Shown here: piece by piece, positions 9,140 to 17,678 of the stretch
Position numbering within the stretch: position 1 is the stretch's first letter
How the letters are laid out: the number at the start of each line of letters is the position of its first letter
Assembly: GCF_022479115.1 (NCBI RefSeq)
Contig: NZ_CP092497.1
Location: forward strand, 2,170,001 to 2,234,000
Direction: 5' to 3'
From: Amycolatopsis sp. EV170708-02-1
Lineage (GTDB): Bacteria > Actinomycetota > Actinomycetes > Mycobacteriales > Pseudonocardiaceae
Length of the DNA stretch: 64,000 bases
The notes under the pieces: generated by a model
Seen by the model: the letters and a program-made list of their open reading frames with translations, nothing else
Told to the model about the DNA's origin: nothing
The model's database searches: none
Translations under genes and position numbers: made by a program

Positions 9140-11395
9140 ATGAGACGCACCAGAAGAAGACTACTCAGCGCACTCACCGTGACACTCCTCGCCGCCGGGC
9201 TCCTCGTGGCCGCGGGTAATCCGGCGTTGGCGGCGGGCCGCCTCCGCGCCGCCTTCACCTTGACCGGGACCACCGGCGAGTACACCGTCACCAACCCCAG
9301 CAGCGAAACCGTCGCCGACTGGTCCATCACCTTCACCCTCCCCGCCGGCGTGACCGCCACGAGCGGCTCCAACGGCACGGTTTCCCAGACGGGCAACCAG
9401 GTCACCCTCACCCCGGCGTACTACATCAAATCCCTCGCGCCGGGCCGTTCGACCTATCCCTACAGCCCATCGTTCCGGCTGAGCTCCGCGGTCAACCCGA
9501 CCACGTGCCGGATCGACGACGCCAACTGCGACGGTTCCGGCGACGCCCCGCCGTCGACCCCCGCCAACCTGCGCCTCGTGGCGAAGACGACCACGACCGC
9601 CGCGCTGGCCTGGAACGCCGCGGCTCCCGGCTCGCTGCCCGTCGTCGGCTACGACGTCTACCAGGGCACCACGCTGGCGGCCTCGGTCACCGGCACCGAA
9701 GCGAGGATCACCGGGCTGACGCCGAACACGGCCTACAGCTTCACCGTCGTCGCCAAGGACCGGAAGGACGCCAAGTCCCCGCCCACCCCGGCGCTGGCGG
9801 TGACCACCAACAACCCGAGCGACGACACCCAGGCGCCGACCGCGCCGTCGAACCTCCGCTCGACCGCGGTCACCTCGGGTTCGGTCGCACTGACGTGGAA
9901 CGCGTCCACGGACAACACCGGCGTCGTCTCCTACGACGTCTACCGCGGCACGACGCTGGCCACCACGGTGACCGGGACGACCGCGACGGTGACCGGGCTT
10001 TCACCGTCCACTTCGTACTCTTTCACGGTCAAAGCCCGTGACGGGTACGACAACGTCTCCGCGGCGAGCGCGGCCGTCAGCGCTCGCACCGGCGACATCG
10101 TGAACGGGTACGCCCGGGTCGGCTATTTCGTCCAGTGGGGTATCTACGGCCGCCAGTTCTTCGTCAAGAACCTGGTGACCAACGGATCGGCCGCCAAGCT
10201 GACCCATCTGCTGTACGCCTTCGGGAACATCGACCCGGTCAACCACACCTGCCTTTCGGGTGTCACCAAGGGAACGACGTCCAACCCGCAGGACCCGAAC
10301 CAGGGTGACGGCGCGGGCGACGCGGAAGCCGACTACTCGCGGCCGATGTCCGCGGCCCAGTCCGTCGACGGTGTCGGCGACACCGGCTGGGAGACGCTGC
10401 GCGGCAACTTCAACCAGCTGAAGAAGCTCAAGGCCAAGTACCCCAACCTGAAGGTGCTCATCTCCTTGGGCGGCTGGACCTACTCGAAGTACTTCTCCGA
10501 CGTCGCGGCCACGCCCGCGTCGCGGCAGAAGTTCGTCGCCTCGTGCATCGACACGTACCTGAAGGGCAACGTGAAGCCGTACGGCGGCGCCGGCGGGCCG
10601 GGCACGGCCGCGGGCATCTTCGACGGTATCGACATCGACTGGGAGTGGCCTGGCAGCCCCGACGGGCACCCCGGGAACCACTGGAGCGCCAACGACAAGA
10701 CGAACCTGACCGCGCTGCTGGCCGAATTCCGCACGCAGATGGACGCCTACGGCGCGACCACCGGCAAGCGGTACGAACTGCAGGCGTTCACCCCCGCCGA
10801 CCCGGCGAAGGTGAAGGGCGGCTGGGAGATCCCGAAGATCTTCGACTACCTCGACGTCGCGAACGTGCAGGGCTACGACTTCCACGGCTCCGGCAGCGAC
10901 AACTCGTGGGAGCCGAACCGCACCGGTCATCAGGGGAACCTCTACGCCGACGCGGACGATCCGTACAACTTCAAGTTCAGTGTGGAGTCGGCGATCAACG
11001 CCTACACCGAAGCCGGTGCCAATCCACGGAAACTGACCCTGGGGCTCGCCTTCTACGGAAGAGGCTGGCAAGGGGTCGCGGACGGCGGCAAGAAGGGTGA
11101 ATGGCAGAGCGCGACGGGAGCCGCGCCAGGCCAGTTCGCCGAGGAAGCAGGTACTCGTGGCTACGCGAATCTCTTGGCCAGTGTCCCCAACTGCGCCGTC
11201 CAGCACGACACCGCGGCCGTGGCCACGTCGTGCTACACCGGCAACGGCGGGCAATGGTGGACCTTCGACGACGCCTGGTCCATCCAGCAGAAGGTCGCCT
11301 GGCTCAAGACGAGAGGACTGCTCGGGGTCATGGCCTGGGAGATGTCCGGTGACACCGGATCCCTCATGACCACAGTGGACAACTCGCTGAAGTGA
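9140..11395 (+). CDS. Secreted GH18 chitinase with CBM and two FnIII domains
   Basis: 751 residues. Order: signal peptide (about 1-32, cleavage near ALAAG), a carbohydrate-binding module of the cellulose/chitin-binding type 2 kind (about 33-130), two fibronectin type III domains (about 142-222 and 235-320), then the GH18 barrel. The catalytic DxxDxDxE motif reads DGIDIDWE. ATG 9140 has GGAGAG upstream and begins the signal peptide. It hydrolyses chitin outside the cell. The paired dre-like palindromes upstream predict induction by chitin breakdown products through a DasR homologue. Confidence 0.95.
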   Translation: MRRTRRRLLSALTVTLLAAGLLVAAGNPALAAGRLRAAFTLTGTTGEYTVTNPSSETVADWSITFTLPAGVTATSGSNGTVSQTGNQVTLTPAYYIKSLAPGRSTYPYSPSFRLSSAVNPTTCRIDDANCDGSGDAPPSTPANLRLVAKTTTTAALAWNAAAPGSLPVVGYDVYQGTTLAASVTGTEARITGLTPNTAYSFTVVAKDRKDAKSPPTPALAVTTNNPSDDTQAPTAPSNLRSTAVTSGSVALTWNASTDNTGVVSYDVYRGTTLATTVTGTTATVTGLSPSTSYSFTVKARDGYDNVSAASAAVSARTGDIVNGYARVGYFVQWGIYGRQFFVKNLVTNGSAAKLTHLLYAFGNIDPVNHTCLSGVTKGTTSNPQDPNQGDGAGDAEADYSRPMSAAQSVDGVGDTGWETLRGNFNQLKKLKAKYPNLKVLISLGGWTYSKYFSDVAATPASRQKFVASCIDTYLKGNVKPYGGAGGPGTAAGIFDGIDIDWEWPGSPDGHPGNHWSANDKTNLTALLAEFRTQMDAYGATTGKRYELQAFTPADPAKVKGGWEIPKIFDYLDVANVQGYDFHGSGSDNSWEPNRTGHQGNLYADADDPYNFKFSVESAINAYTEAGANPRKLTLGLAFYGRGWQGVADGGKKGEWQSATGAAPGQFAEEAGTRGYANLLASVPNCAVQHDTAAVATSCYTGNGGQWWTFDDAWSIQQKVAWLKTRGLLGVMAWEMSGDTGSLMTTVDNSLK

Positions 11396-11398
11396 TGC

Positions 11399-11444
11399 CT
11401 CGTGAGTGGTAAGGACGGTTAGAACCGTCCTTACCACTCACGAG
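11399..11444. repeat. Family A palindrome, copy 1
   Basis: Perfect 22-bp arms (11399-11420 and 11423-11444) around a 2-nt loop; core GGACGGTTAGAACCGTCC and ends CTCGTGAG/CTCACGAG. It separates the convergent chitinase and SDR genes. Close relatives occur at 28860-28905 and 62630-62675. It probably acts as a bidirectional terminator. Confidence 0.8.
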
Positions 11445-11461
11445 CGCGACTGCGCCCTCGC

Positions 11462-12169
11462 CTACACCGAGTCCTTGGTCGCGGACCAGCCGCCGTCGAC
11501 CACCAGTTGCGTCCCCGTGACGTACGAGGCCGCGGACGAGGCCAGGAACGCGATCACCTCGGCCACCTCGGCGGGCTCCCCGAGCCTCCCCGCCGGGGTG
11601 GCCTTGACCGCGCGAGCGCGATCGGCCTCGTCCACCTTGTCCCAGGCCGGCGTGCGGATCGGGCCGGGCAGCACGGAGTTCACGCGGACGTCGGGCGCGT
11701 ACTCCACGGCCAGCTGACGGGCGAGCGCCACCAAAGCTCCCTTGCTCGCCGCGTAGGCGGGACGCCCGGGCAGGCCGATCATGGCGTGCACCGAGGAGAC
11801 CAGGACGATCGATCCTCGCCGCTCCCGCAACGACGGCAGGCAGGCCTTGGCGCCGAGATACGCGCCCGCCAGATTGACGTCCAGCTGGCGGTCCCAGTCC
11901 TTCCTGCCGAGCTCGTGCAGCGGCGCCATCACCGAGGTGAACGCGTTGCTGACCAGGACGTCGACCCCGCCGCACGTCTCTTCCGCCAGCTCGACGGCCC
12001 GGCGCCACGTGTCCTCCTCGGACACGTCGCCGACGACGCTGTGCCGGAGTCCGGGCTGCCCGGTGATGTCGATGCCGACGATGGTGTGGCCCGCCGCGCC
12101 CAAGCGGGCGGCGGTCGCCGCGCCGATACCGGACGTCGCTCCCGAAACGATCGCGCAGGATGTGGTCAA
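11462..12169 (-). CDS. SDR family NAD(P)-dependent oxidoreductase
   Basis: 235 residues of the classical short-chain dehydrogenase type. The cofactor motif is SGATSGIGAA near residue 8, the catalytic Ser lies in IVLVSSVHAM, and YAASK gives the Tyr and Lys. The C-terminal VTGTQLVVDGG is typical. The start is TTG 12169 with GGAGGTG seven bases upstream; the frame stays open far further but without family features. It is divergent from the lactonase gene with 42 bp between them, so the two may be co-regulated in sugar metabolism. The substrate is unknown. Confidence 0.88.
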   Translation of the reverse strand: MTTSCAIVSGATSGIGAATAARLGAAGHTIVGIDITGQPGLRHSVVGDVSEEDTWRRAVELAEETCGGVDVLVSNAFTSVMAPLHELGRKDWDRQLDVNLAGAYLGAKACLPSLRERRGSIVLVSSVHAMIGLPGRPAYAASKGALVALARQLAVEYAPDVRVNSVLPGPIRTPAWDKVDEADRARAVKATPAGRLGEPAEVAEVIAFLASSAASYVTGTQLVVDGGWSATKDSV

Positions 12170-12211
12170 AAGGGATTCACCTCCACGTCGGCTTGCTGCA
12201 CAGTGTGCCTC

Positions 12212-13228
12212 GTGACTTCTGCGAACGACGACCGGACTCTGCTCATCGTCGGCTCCTACACGGCCGCGAGCAACGGCAGCGGCGAGGGCATCGGCACGTT
12301 CTGGCGCGACGCCCGGACCGGGGAGCTGACCCCGGCGGGCTCGCTCGAACTGGATTCGCCGAGCTGGCTGACACCGCATCCCACTCTTCCGGTGCTCTAC
12401 GCCGTCAACGAGACGGCCGAAGGCGCGGTCACCGCCGTGGCGGTCGCCGAAGACGGGACCCTGTCGGCCTTGAACTCGCTGCCGACCGGCGGGGCGGATC
12501 CGTGCCATCTGTCGGTCACCCCGGATGGCCGGTTCCTGCTGTGCGCCAACTACAGCGGCGGCAGCCTGGCCGCGTTCGCGCTGGGCCCGGACGGGGTGCC
12601 CACCGTGCGGACCGCGCTGGTCCAGCACGAAGGCAGCGGCCCGAACACCGAACGGCAGGAAGCCGCGCACGTCCACATGGCCGTCGTCGACGAGACCGGC
12701 ACGCTGGTCAGCGCGGTCGATCTGGGCACCGACGAGATCCGCGGCTACCGGCTCGGCGAGGATGGCGAACTGATCCCCTTGTCGGTGTCGACGCTGCCCG
12801 CCGGGACCGGGCCACGGCAACTGGTCCGGCGTCCCGGTACGAGCCACGCGTACGTCGTCGGCGAACTGGCCGCGTCGCTGGTGACGGTGCGCGAAGAGCC
12901 GCCGGGCACGTTCGTCGTGGAGAACTCCGTTCCGGCGACGCTCGAACCGGGCGGCGAGAACCTCCCGGCGCAGCTCGTCCTGCACGACAACCGGCTGTTC
13001 CTGTCGAACCGGGGCCCCGAAAGGATCACGGAGTTCACTTTCGACGGTGTGGCCGTGGCCGACCACGGCACCGGCGAATGGCCACGGCACTTCTCCGTCG
13101 TCGGCGAGCATTGTTATGTCGCGGCGCAGAGCGGTGACGCGATCGAGGCCTACGAACGCGCGACCTGGCGCCTGATCGGCAGTTATCCGGTCGGAAGCCC
13201 GGCCTTCGTCGGCCTGTGGCCGCATTGA
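12212..13228 (+). CDS. Lactonase family protein (6-phosphogluconolactonase-like propeller)
   Basis: 338 residues, no signal peptide. Repeated propeller blades are visible, including WLTPHPTLPVLYAVNE, PCHLSVTPDGRFLLCANY and GPRQLVRRPGTSHAYVVGE, characteristic of the YbhE/Pgl seven-bladed lactonase family. Members hydrolyse 6-phosphogluconolactone or other sugar lactones. The GTG at 12212 lacks a good ribosome-binding site and the transcript may be leaderless. The divergent SDR could produce the lactone; this is inference. Confidence 0.85.
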   Translation: MTSANDDRTLLIVGSYTAASNGSGEGIGTFWRDARTGELTPAGSLELDSPSWLTPHPTLPVLYAVNETAEGAVTAVAVAEDGTLSALNSLPTGGADPCHLSVTPDGRFLLCANYSGGSLAAFALGPDGVPTVRTALVQHEGSGPNTERQEAAHVHMAVVDETGTLVSAVDLGTDEIRGYRLGEDGELIPLSVSTLPAGTGPRQLVRRPGTSHAYVVGELAASLVTVREEPPGTFVVENSVPATLEPGGENLPAQLVLHDNRLFLSNRGPERITEFTFDGVAVADHGTGEWPRHFSVVGEHCYVAAQSGDAIEAYERATWRLIGSYPVGSPAFVGLWPH

Positions 13229-13284
13229 TTCGTTCAGCCCGCTGAACAGGACGGGCTTCTTTCTTTTCGAGGCGAATAAAGGTC

Positions 13285-13313
13285 TTGACGCAACTGGTTC
13301 AGACCATGACACT
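13285..13313 (+). promoter_or_regulatory. Promoter with dre-like element before the polysaccharide lyase gene
   Basis: TTGACG (13285-13290) and GACACT (13308-13313) are 17 bp apart. Inside the spacer, ACTGGTTCAGACCA (13293-13306) matches 12 of 14 bases of the DasR consensus, differing only at the centre. Confidence 0.5.
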
Positions 13314-13361
13314 GAATCGCACGCCGCCGGTGACCTGGCTCACACCCGCCCGAGGAGAACC

Positions 13362-14531
13362 ATGTCCCTACCGAGGAAACTGCTCACCCTGGCCACGCTC
13401 GTCCCGTTGGCACTAGGCCTTTTCAGTGCTCCCGCACAGGCCGCACCCGCCACTTTCACCCATCCCGGCGTGCTGGTCAGCCGCCCGCAACTGGACTTCG
13501 TCCGCGCCAAGGTGCAGGCCGGCGCGCAACCCTGGAAACAGGCCTACGACGCGATGATGTCGAGTTCATACGCCTCGCTGTCCCGGTCACCGAAACCACG
13601 CGCCATCGTCGAATGCGGTTCCTATTCGAACCCGAACATCGGCTGTACCGATGAACGGCAAGACGCGATCGCCGCGTATTCCCTTTCGCTGGCGTGGTAC
13701 ATCACGCGCGACGCGAAATACGCGACCAAGGCGATCGAGATCATGGACGCCTGGTCCGCGGTGTTGAAGGATCACACGAACAGCAACGCTCCCCTGCAAT
13801 CGGCGTGGTCGGCCTCCTCGTGGCCGCGCGCCGCGGAGATCATCAAACACACCTACACGAGCTGGCCGAACTCCGGCCGCTTCGGCACCATGCTCCGGAA
13901 CGTGTACCTGCCCGAGGTGATCAACGGCAGTCACAGCAACGGGAACTGGGAACTCAGCATGACCGAGGCCGCGATCGGCATCGCCGTGTTCCTCGACGAC
14001 AAGACGACCTACGACAAGGCCGTCGCGAAGTTCCGCACCCGCGTCCCCGCCTACCTCTACCTGACCAGCGACGGCGCGCTCCCGAAGACCGCGCCCGGCA
14101 GCGGCCTGGACACCCGCGACAAGATCGTGAAGTACTGGCAAGGCCAGACGACGTTCGTCAACGGCCTCTCGCAGGAGACCTGCCGCGACTTCACCCATAC
14201 CGGCTACGGTCTCGCCGCCATCGCGGACTTCGCCGAGACCACCCGCATCCAGGGCCAGGACCTCTACCCCGAGATCGCCGACCGCCTCCGCGAAGGCCTC
14301 GGCTTCCACGCGAAGTACCAGATGGGTGCCGCCGTCCCGTCGTGGCTGTGCGGCGGCAGCCTGAAGCTCGGCCTCGGCCCGATCACCGAGGTCGGATACA
14401 ACCACCTCCACACCCGCCTCGGGCACACCATGAGCAACACCGAGGCCCTCACCCTGCGCCAACGCCCGGCGGGCACCAACAGCCTGTTCGTCGCCTGGCA
14501 GACCCTCACGCACGCCGGCAACCCTCAGTGA
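13362..14531 (+). CDS. Secreted alginate-lyase-fold enzyme
   Basis: 389 residues. A signal peptide (about 1-27, ending AQA) precedes an alpha/alpha-toroid domain of the alginate lyase (PF05426) type. Supporting segments are GNWELSMTEA, which holds the conserved Asn-Trp region, and FTHTGYGLAAIADFAET with candidate His and Tyr. GGAGA lies just before ATG 13362. The protein should cleave an acidic or amino-sugar polysaccharide outside the cell. The dre-like site in its promoter hints at a link with chitin or N-acetylglucosamine metabolism rather than alginate. The substrate is unproven. Confidence 0.8.
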   Translation: MSLPRKLLTLATLVPLALGLFSAPAQAAPATFTHPGVLVSRPQLDFVRAKVQAGAQPWKQAYDAMMSSSYASLSRSPKPRAIVECGSYSNPNIGCTDERQDAIAAYSLSLAWYITRDAKYATKAIEIMDAWSAVLKDHTNSNAPLQSAWSASSWPRAAEIIKHTYTSWPNSGRFGTMLRNVYLPEVINGSHSNGNWELSMTEAAIGIAVFLDDKTTYDKAVAKFRTRVPAYLYLTSDGALPKTAPGSGLDTRDKIVKYWQGQTTFVNGLSQETCRDFTHTGYGLAAIADFAETTRIQGQDLYPEIADRLREGLGFHAKYQMGAAVPSWLCGGSLKLGLGPITEVGYNHLHTRLGHTMSNTEALTLRQRPAGTNSLFVAWQTLTHAGNPQ

Positions 14532-14670
14532 CCCCGTGGGGGCCGCCCGAATGCGGCAGGGCGGCCCTCACGGACCGTTTTCCCAGCTCAGACACACAGT
14601 GACCCCTGGTTGCAAGGCCCTGTTCGGGACCCGCTAAAGTACTCACATCGCACTCCACGGAGCGCGGGTC

Positions 14671-14752
<82 letters not shown>

Positions 14753-14759
<7 letters not shown>

Positions 14760-14799
14760 GCTTGGCTTGGGTGAAGACCCAGGCCAGGCGGCTTTTTCG
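14753..14799 (+). terminator. Terminator after tRNA-Pro
   Basis: AGCCGCTTGGCTTGGGT pairs with ACCCAGGCCAGGCGGCT (two G-U pairs) and is followed by TTTT. A different hairpin follows the other copy of the repeat, so the element appears to have brought its own terminator for the tRNA. Confidence 0.75.
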
Positions 14800-14984
14800 A
14801 TTGTCAGCCAGAAAGCTTCCGGTCGGGTTGACGACGCGACTTGGGACCACCCGGGGACAGCGTGGTCCGGTCTAGGCGAGCACCCAGACACTCGATGGGC
14901 CGGACAAGGCTTCGGCGGTCGGTGCCGTAACAACCAACATCGTCACTGCGACGAAGAGATGCAGGCACCGACGGGAAGGACTCA
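14760..14984. other. Left leader of the island, no gene recognised
   Basis: 225 bp between the attL-like repeat and the first cargo gene. It holds the tRNA terminator and then sequence still close to host composition. GGGAAGGA at 14973-14980 is the ribosome-binding site of the first cargo gene. No clear promoter hexamers stand out. Confidence 0.5.
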
Positions 14985-15605
14985 GTGAAGCAACTCGTAC
15001 GCAACTTGATCGTCAGCATCGGGGCGCTGGCCTCACTCGTCGGACTCGTGCTGACTATACGTCCACCCAGTCAGCCGTGGACCGCTTGGCAGGTTGCATT
15101 TTTGGCGCTCGCTGGACTATTTGGCTTATTCTCTATCGTTCTCGACGTAATCGAGTTCAAAGCACGCCCAGTCAAAAGCTACAGAACCAGTCAGCAAGTG
15201 GTTAACTACATGAGGAACTGGCTAGGAACCTCTGGACAAGCCGCCGTATTCACGCGCGACCTAAGCTGGGTCGACGACGAGACGACTCGTAAACTACTAG
15301 AGACCAAGTCTCGAAAGCAAGAACTCACCTTGGTTCTTCCACGAGAGATACCCCTAACGCGCAAACTCGAAAAACTCGGGGCCGAAGTAGTCTACTATCC
15401 GGACATTGACTACATCATCAAGTCACGGTTTACCATAATTAACATGAATAGAAATGATACTCGGGTCGCGATCGGGCAAAGCGTTGGCGGCAGGCACAAG
15501 ATCGAAGAGCTATCAGCCGGAGAAGAGCCCGCCTACTATCTTGCACAAGACCTTTTGGAACTAGTTAAACGTTTCACAAAGAGGGAAAACGGCAAGCATG
15601 CTTGA
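14985..15605 (+). CDS. Two-TM membrane protein with degenerate PLD-like domain (island cargo)
   Basis: 206 residues. Two hydrophobic helices (about 8-25 and 38-58) are followed by a soluble domain. Its segments VVNYMRNWLGTSGQAAVFTR, LTLVLPREIPLTRKLEKLG, AEVVYYP and SRFTIINMNRNDTRVAIGQ recall a phospholipase-D-like fold, but the catalytic HxK motif is absent; RFTIIN lies where it would be. That assignment is tentative. The start is GTG with a close ribosome-binding site. It overlaps the methyltransferase gene by 8 nt, so the pair is translationally coupled. Codon use is AT-richer than the flanks. A sensor or effector of a defence or conflict system is possible but unproven. Confidence 0.7.
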   Translation: MKQLVRNLIVSIGALASLVGLVLTIRPPSQPWTAWQVAFLALAGLFGLFSIVLDVIEFKARPVKSYRTSQQVVNYMRNWLGTSGQAAVFTRDLSWVDDETTRKLLETKSRKQELTLVLPREIPLTRKLEKLGAEVVYYPDIDYIIKSRFTIINMNRNDTRVAIGQSVGGRHKIEELSAGEEPAYYLAQDLLELVKRFTKRENGKHA

Positions 15606-16398
15606 ACGCCCGCCTTCTCGCGAAGTATCAGTTCGTTCAATATCAGCACTATCTAAAGAATGGGATCAACTCGCCTCCATTCGCCACCAGGAACTCCAAG
15701 ACGGCAGCGACGTGAGCTTTTCGGAAGTTCTAGTACCTGAACTCCTGAAGCAAATCAGACCAGCAAAGCCGCGATCTATCCTTGACTTTGGTTGCGGCAC
15801 CGGCGTCTTGACCGAGATTCTAGCCAGTCAGCACGACAACGTCGTAGGCGTTGACCCAAGTTCGAAAAGTATCCAAATAGCCCAAGGTAGTCCGCAACGC
15901 AAAGCTCAATACCACCTTGAAAGCATTGAGTCTTACGCCCAGCAGAACAGATCGGCGCGCTTTGACGCCATAGTTGGAAACATGACAATTATGGATGTTC
16001 CCGATCTTCGTTCGGCATTAACAGCGTGTCATCAATTATGCAGAGACGGCGGCTTGGTCTGCCTCACTCTGACACATCCAAACTTCTGGCCAACCTACTG
16101 GGAATACGACAGCGAAGAGTGGTTCGATTACGGCAGGGAAATATTCATTGAGGCCGAGTTTAAAATAACAAAGCATCATTCAGGACTTTACACCACACAT
16201 GTACACAGACCGCTAAGTATGTACATTGCTACAGCAGCGAAGTGCGGACTTTCCCTACTTGAACTAACTGAGCCACTTCCATCAAAATCCACCGAAAGTC
16301 TATATGGGATAAAATGGAAGTTCCCACGTTTTCTTATCCTAACTTTCGTCCGCAGATCCGAACAGTCAGACAGCCTGCAGACGACGCCGCTTTGGTGA
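15598..16398 (+). CDS. Class I SAM-dependent methyltransferase (island cargo)
   Basis: 266 residues. Motif I is SILDFGCGTGVLTE (about 60-73), the acidic residue after beta-2 lies in NVVGVDPSS, and the motif IV/V region is ARFDAIVGNMTIMDVPDL. The C-terminal part (WEYDSEEWFDYGREIF onward) matches the substrate half of small-molecule methyltransferases such as the UbiE/BioC group; no DNA-methylase DPPY or NPPY motif is present. It is the second gene of the two-gene cargo. Its target is unknown, and the protein could modify a small molecule, lipid or protein. Confidence 0.85.
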   Translation: MLERPPSREVSVRSISALSKEWDQLASIRHQELQDGSDVSFSEVLVPELLKQIRPAKPRSILDFGCGTGVLTEILASQHDNVVGVDPSSKSIQIAQGSPQRKAQYHLESIESYAQQNRSARFDAIVGNMTIMDVPDLRSALTACHQLCRDGGLVCLTLTHPNFWPTYWEYDSEEWFDYGREIFIEAEFKITKHHSGLYTTHVHRPLSMYIATAAKCGLSLLELTEPLPSKSTESLYGIKWKFPRFLILTFVRRSEQSDSLQTTPLW

Positions 16399-16841
16399 CC
16401 TGAGATGCAGCGCACATCAGGAGCGCGGTGTCAGCTTTCACCCAGGACAATGGGGGCCGGATCTCGGCGACCAGGCACACCGACTTGCGGGCAACTCCTC
16501 CTCCCGGAGGCCGCCCCCTCGTCATTGATCGTCTAACGGCGGACAGACACCATCAGGGTTGCCTGCGGCGTCGCTCTCGCGGTGAACTGCCTCCCCTTGA
16601 CAGCGCCACCCCGACGCTAGATGCGGCAGAGAATAGAAAGAGGGGCCGGGCTGCCTCCGTACAGCGACCACCGCGTCAGGGAAAGCATTGCAATGCATAC
16701 GCGCGACCGACACCTGGGCAAGCTCGACCTTGGGGACCACATGTCGTGCACGCCGATGAACGACCAGGCGTTCCTGCACGCCAGTTGATTACCCACACGC
16801 CCTCTGAGCTGTGAAGACCACAATCCCCCGGTCTTCGGGGA
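16399..16841. other. Right arm of the island, no gene recognised
   Basis: 443 bp. Open frames exist on both strands (for example 16428-16814 plus, 16522-16779 minus), but their translations are low-complexity, mutually overlapping and resemble no family I know. Composition returns toward the host level. The segment may be a non-coding attachment arm or the decayed remains of integration genes. Confidence 0.5.
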
Positions 16842-16891
16842 TCAAGGGGTCGCAGGTTCGAATCCTGTCAGCCCGACCGGAAGACGAAGCC
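16842..16891 (+). repeat. attR-like direct repeat (orphan tRNA-Pro 3' end)
   Basis: Identical over 50 bp to 14710-14759. The tRNA 5' half is missing, so no tRNA can be made here. The four G residues and the base before it are also nearly conserved (one mismatch). Confidence 0.85.
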
Positions 16892-16926
16892 CCTGGCTTG
16901 TACCTCAGGTACAAGCCAGGGGCTCT
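16885..16926 (+). terminator. Hairpin after attR, probably the original tRNA-Pro terminator
   Basis: AGCCCCTGGCTTGTACC and its exact complement enclose TCA, followed by CTTTCG. The 17-bp stem is perfect. Confidence 0.75.
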
Positions 16927-17029
16927 TTCGTGTTCGGTCACTTTATGGGCCGAATCCGGCCTCGGCTCGATGTGACGCCGCCCACTGCGCGCGTGGTGTC
17001 GAGCCGGGCCGCCTCGCTACCTTCGCGAG

Positions 17030-17641
17030 ATGAACTTCCTTGATCATGTTCTTTTGGGGATACGCGATCTTGAGGCGGCGGCGGACCGGTTCCGTCGCGA
17101 GTGGGGCCTGGGCACCGTGCCCGGCGGCTCGCCGGTCCCTGGTGTCACCAATGCGGTGGTTCCTCTCGAACCACCGCTGTACCTGGAACTCGTCACCGCC
17201 ACCGACCCCGCCGCAAGTGAGGCCGCGGCGCGTTTGGCTGCCGTCACAGCGGCGGGAGACCGCCTGTTCACCTGGGCGATCGAGCCGGACGATCTCGACT
17301 CCCGCGCCGCGGGTTCGGGGATCGAGCCGTCGAGCGGCGGCGGAGACACCGGGCGCTGGCGTTTGCTCGGCGAGGTCGAACAGGGACGGCCGTTCTTCAT
17401 CGAATACGACATCGCTCGCGCCCACCGCGTCGCGGGATGGCGAAGCGCTTATGCCAAGGCAGCACACGACTGCGTGCCCGGCCGAGTGACGTATCTGGAA
17501 GTCGGCGGCGACGAATCCGGCATGCGGCGGTGGGTGGGCGAGCTCGATGTGCCGCTGCGGATGGCCGGCGGTGAACCACGCCTCGTGGCTGCGGGGATCG
17601 CGACCGATCGGGGTGAGATCCTGCTGCGCTCAAACCGCTGA
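17030..17641 (+). CDS. VOC superfamily (glyoxalase-like) protein
   Basis: 203 residues. The start MNFLDHVLLGIRDLEAAADRF is the typical first beta-alpha unit of a vicinal-oxygen-chelate domain, with His6 as a possible metal ligand. The following GTNxxxPL-like stretch (GVTNAVVPLEPPLYLELV) places it in the glyoxalase-like PF13468 group. Members bind small molecules or act as dioxygenases or glyoxalases. It is the first host gene past the island and ends at a strong convergent hairpin. The function is unknown. Confidence 0.75.
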   Translation: MNFLDHVLLGIRDLEAAADRFRREWGLGTVPGGSPVPGVTNAVVPLEPPLYLELVTATDPAASEAAARLAAVTAAGDRLFTWAIEPDDLDSRAAGSGIEPSSGGGDTGRWRLLGEVEQGRPFFIEYDIARAHRVAGWRSAYAKAAHDCVPGRVTYLEVGGDESGMRRWVGELDVPLRMAGGEPRLVAAGIATDRGEILLRSNR

Positions 17642-17642
17642 G

Positions 17643-17676
17643 GAAGCGGGTCTCCGCGGCCGCGGAGACCCGCTTC
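17643..17676. terminator. Bidirectional terminator
   Basis: 34-nt perfect palindrome made of GAAGCGGGTCTCCGCGG and its complement, just between two convergent genes. Confidence 0.8.
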
Positions 17677-17678
17677 AC

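Noticed and set aside
16428..16814. Coding sequence of 128 residues in the island
   Set aside because: It is low-complexity and Pro/Arg-rich, overlaps antisense frames of similar quality, has no good ribosome-binding site and no family resemblance.
16842..16891. Second tRNA gene
   Set aside because: Only the 3' part is present; the acceptor 5' strand, D arm and anticodon are missing.
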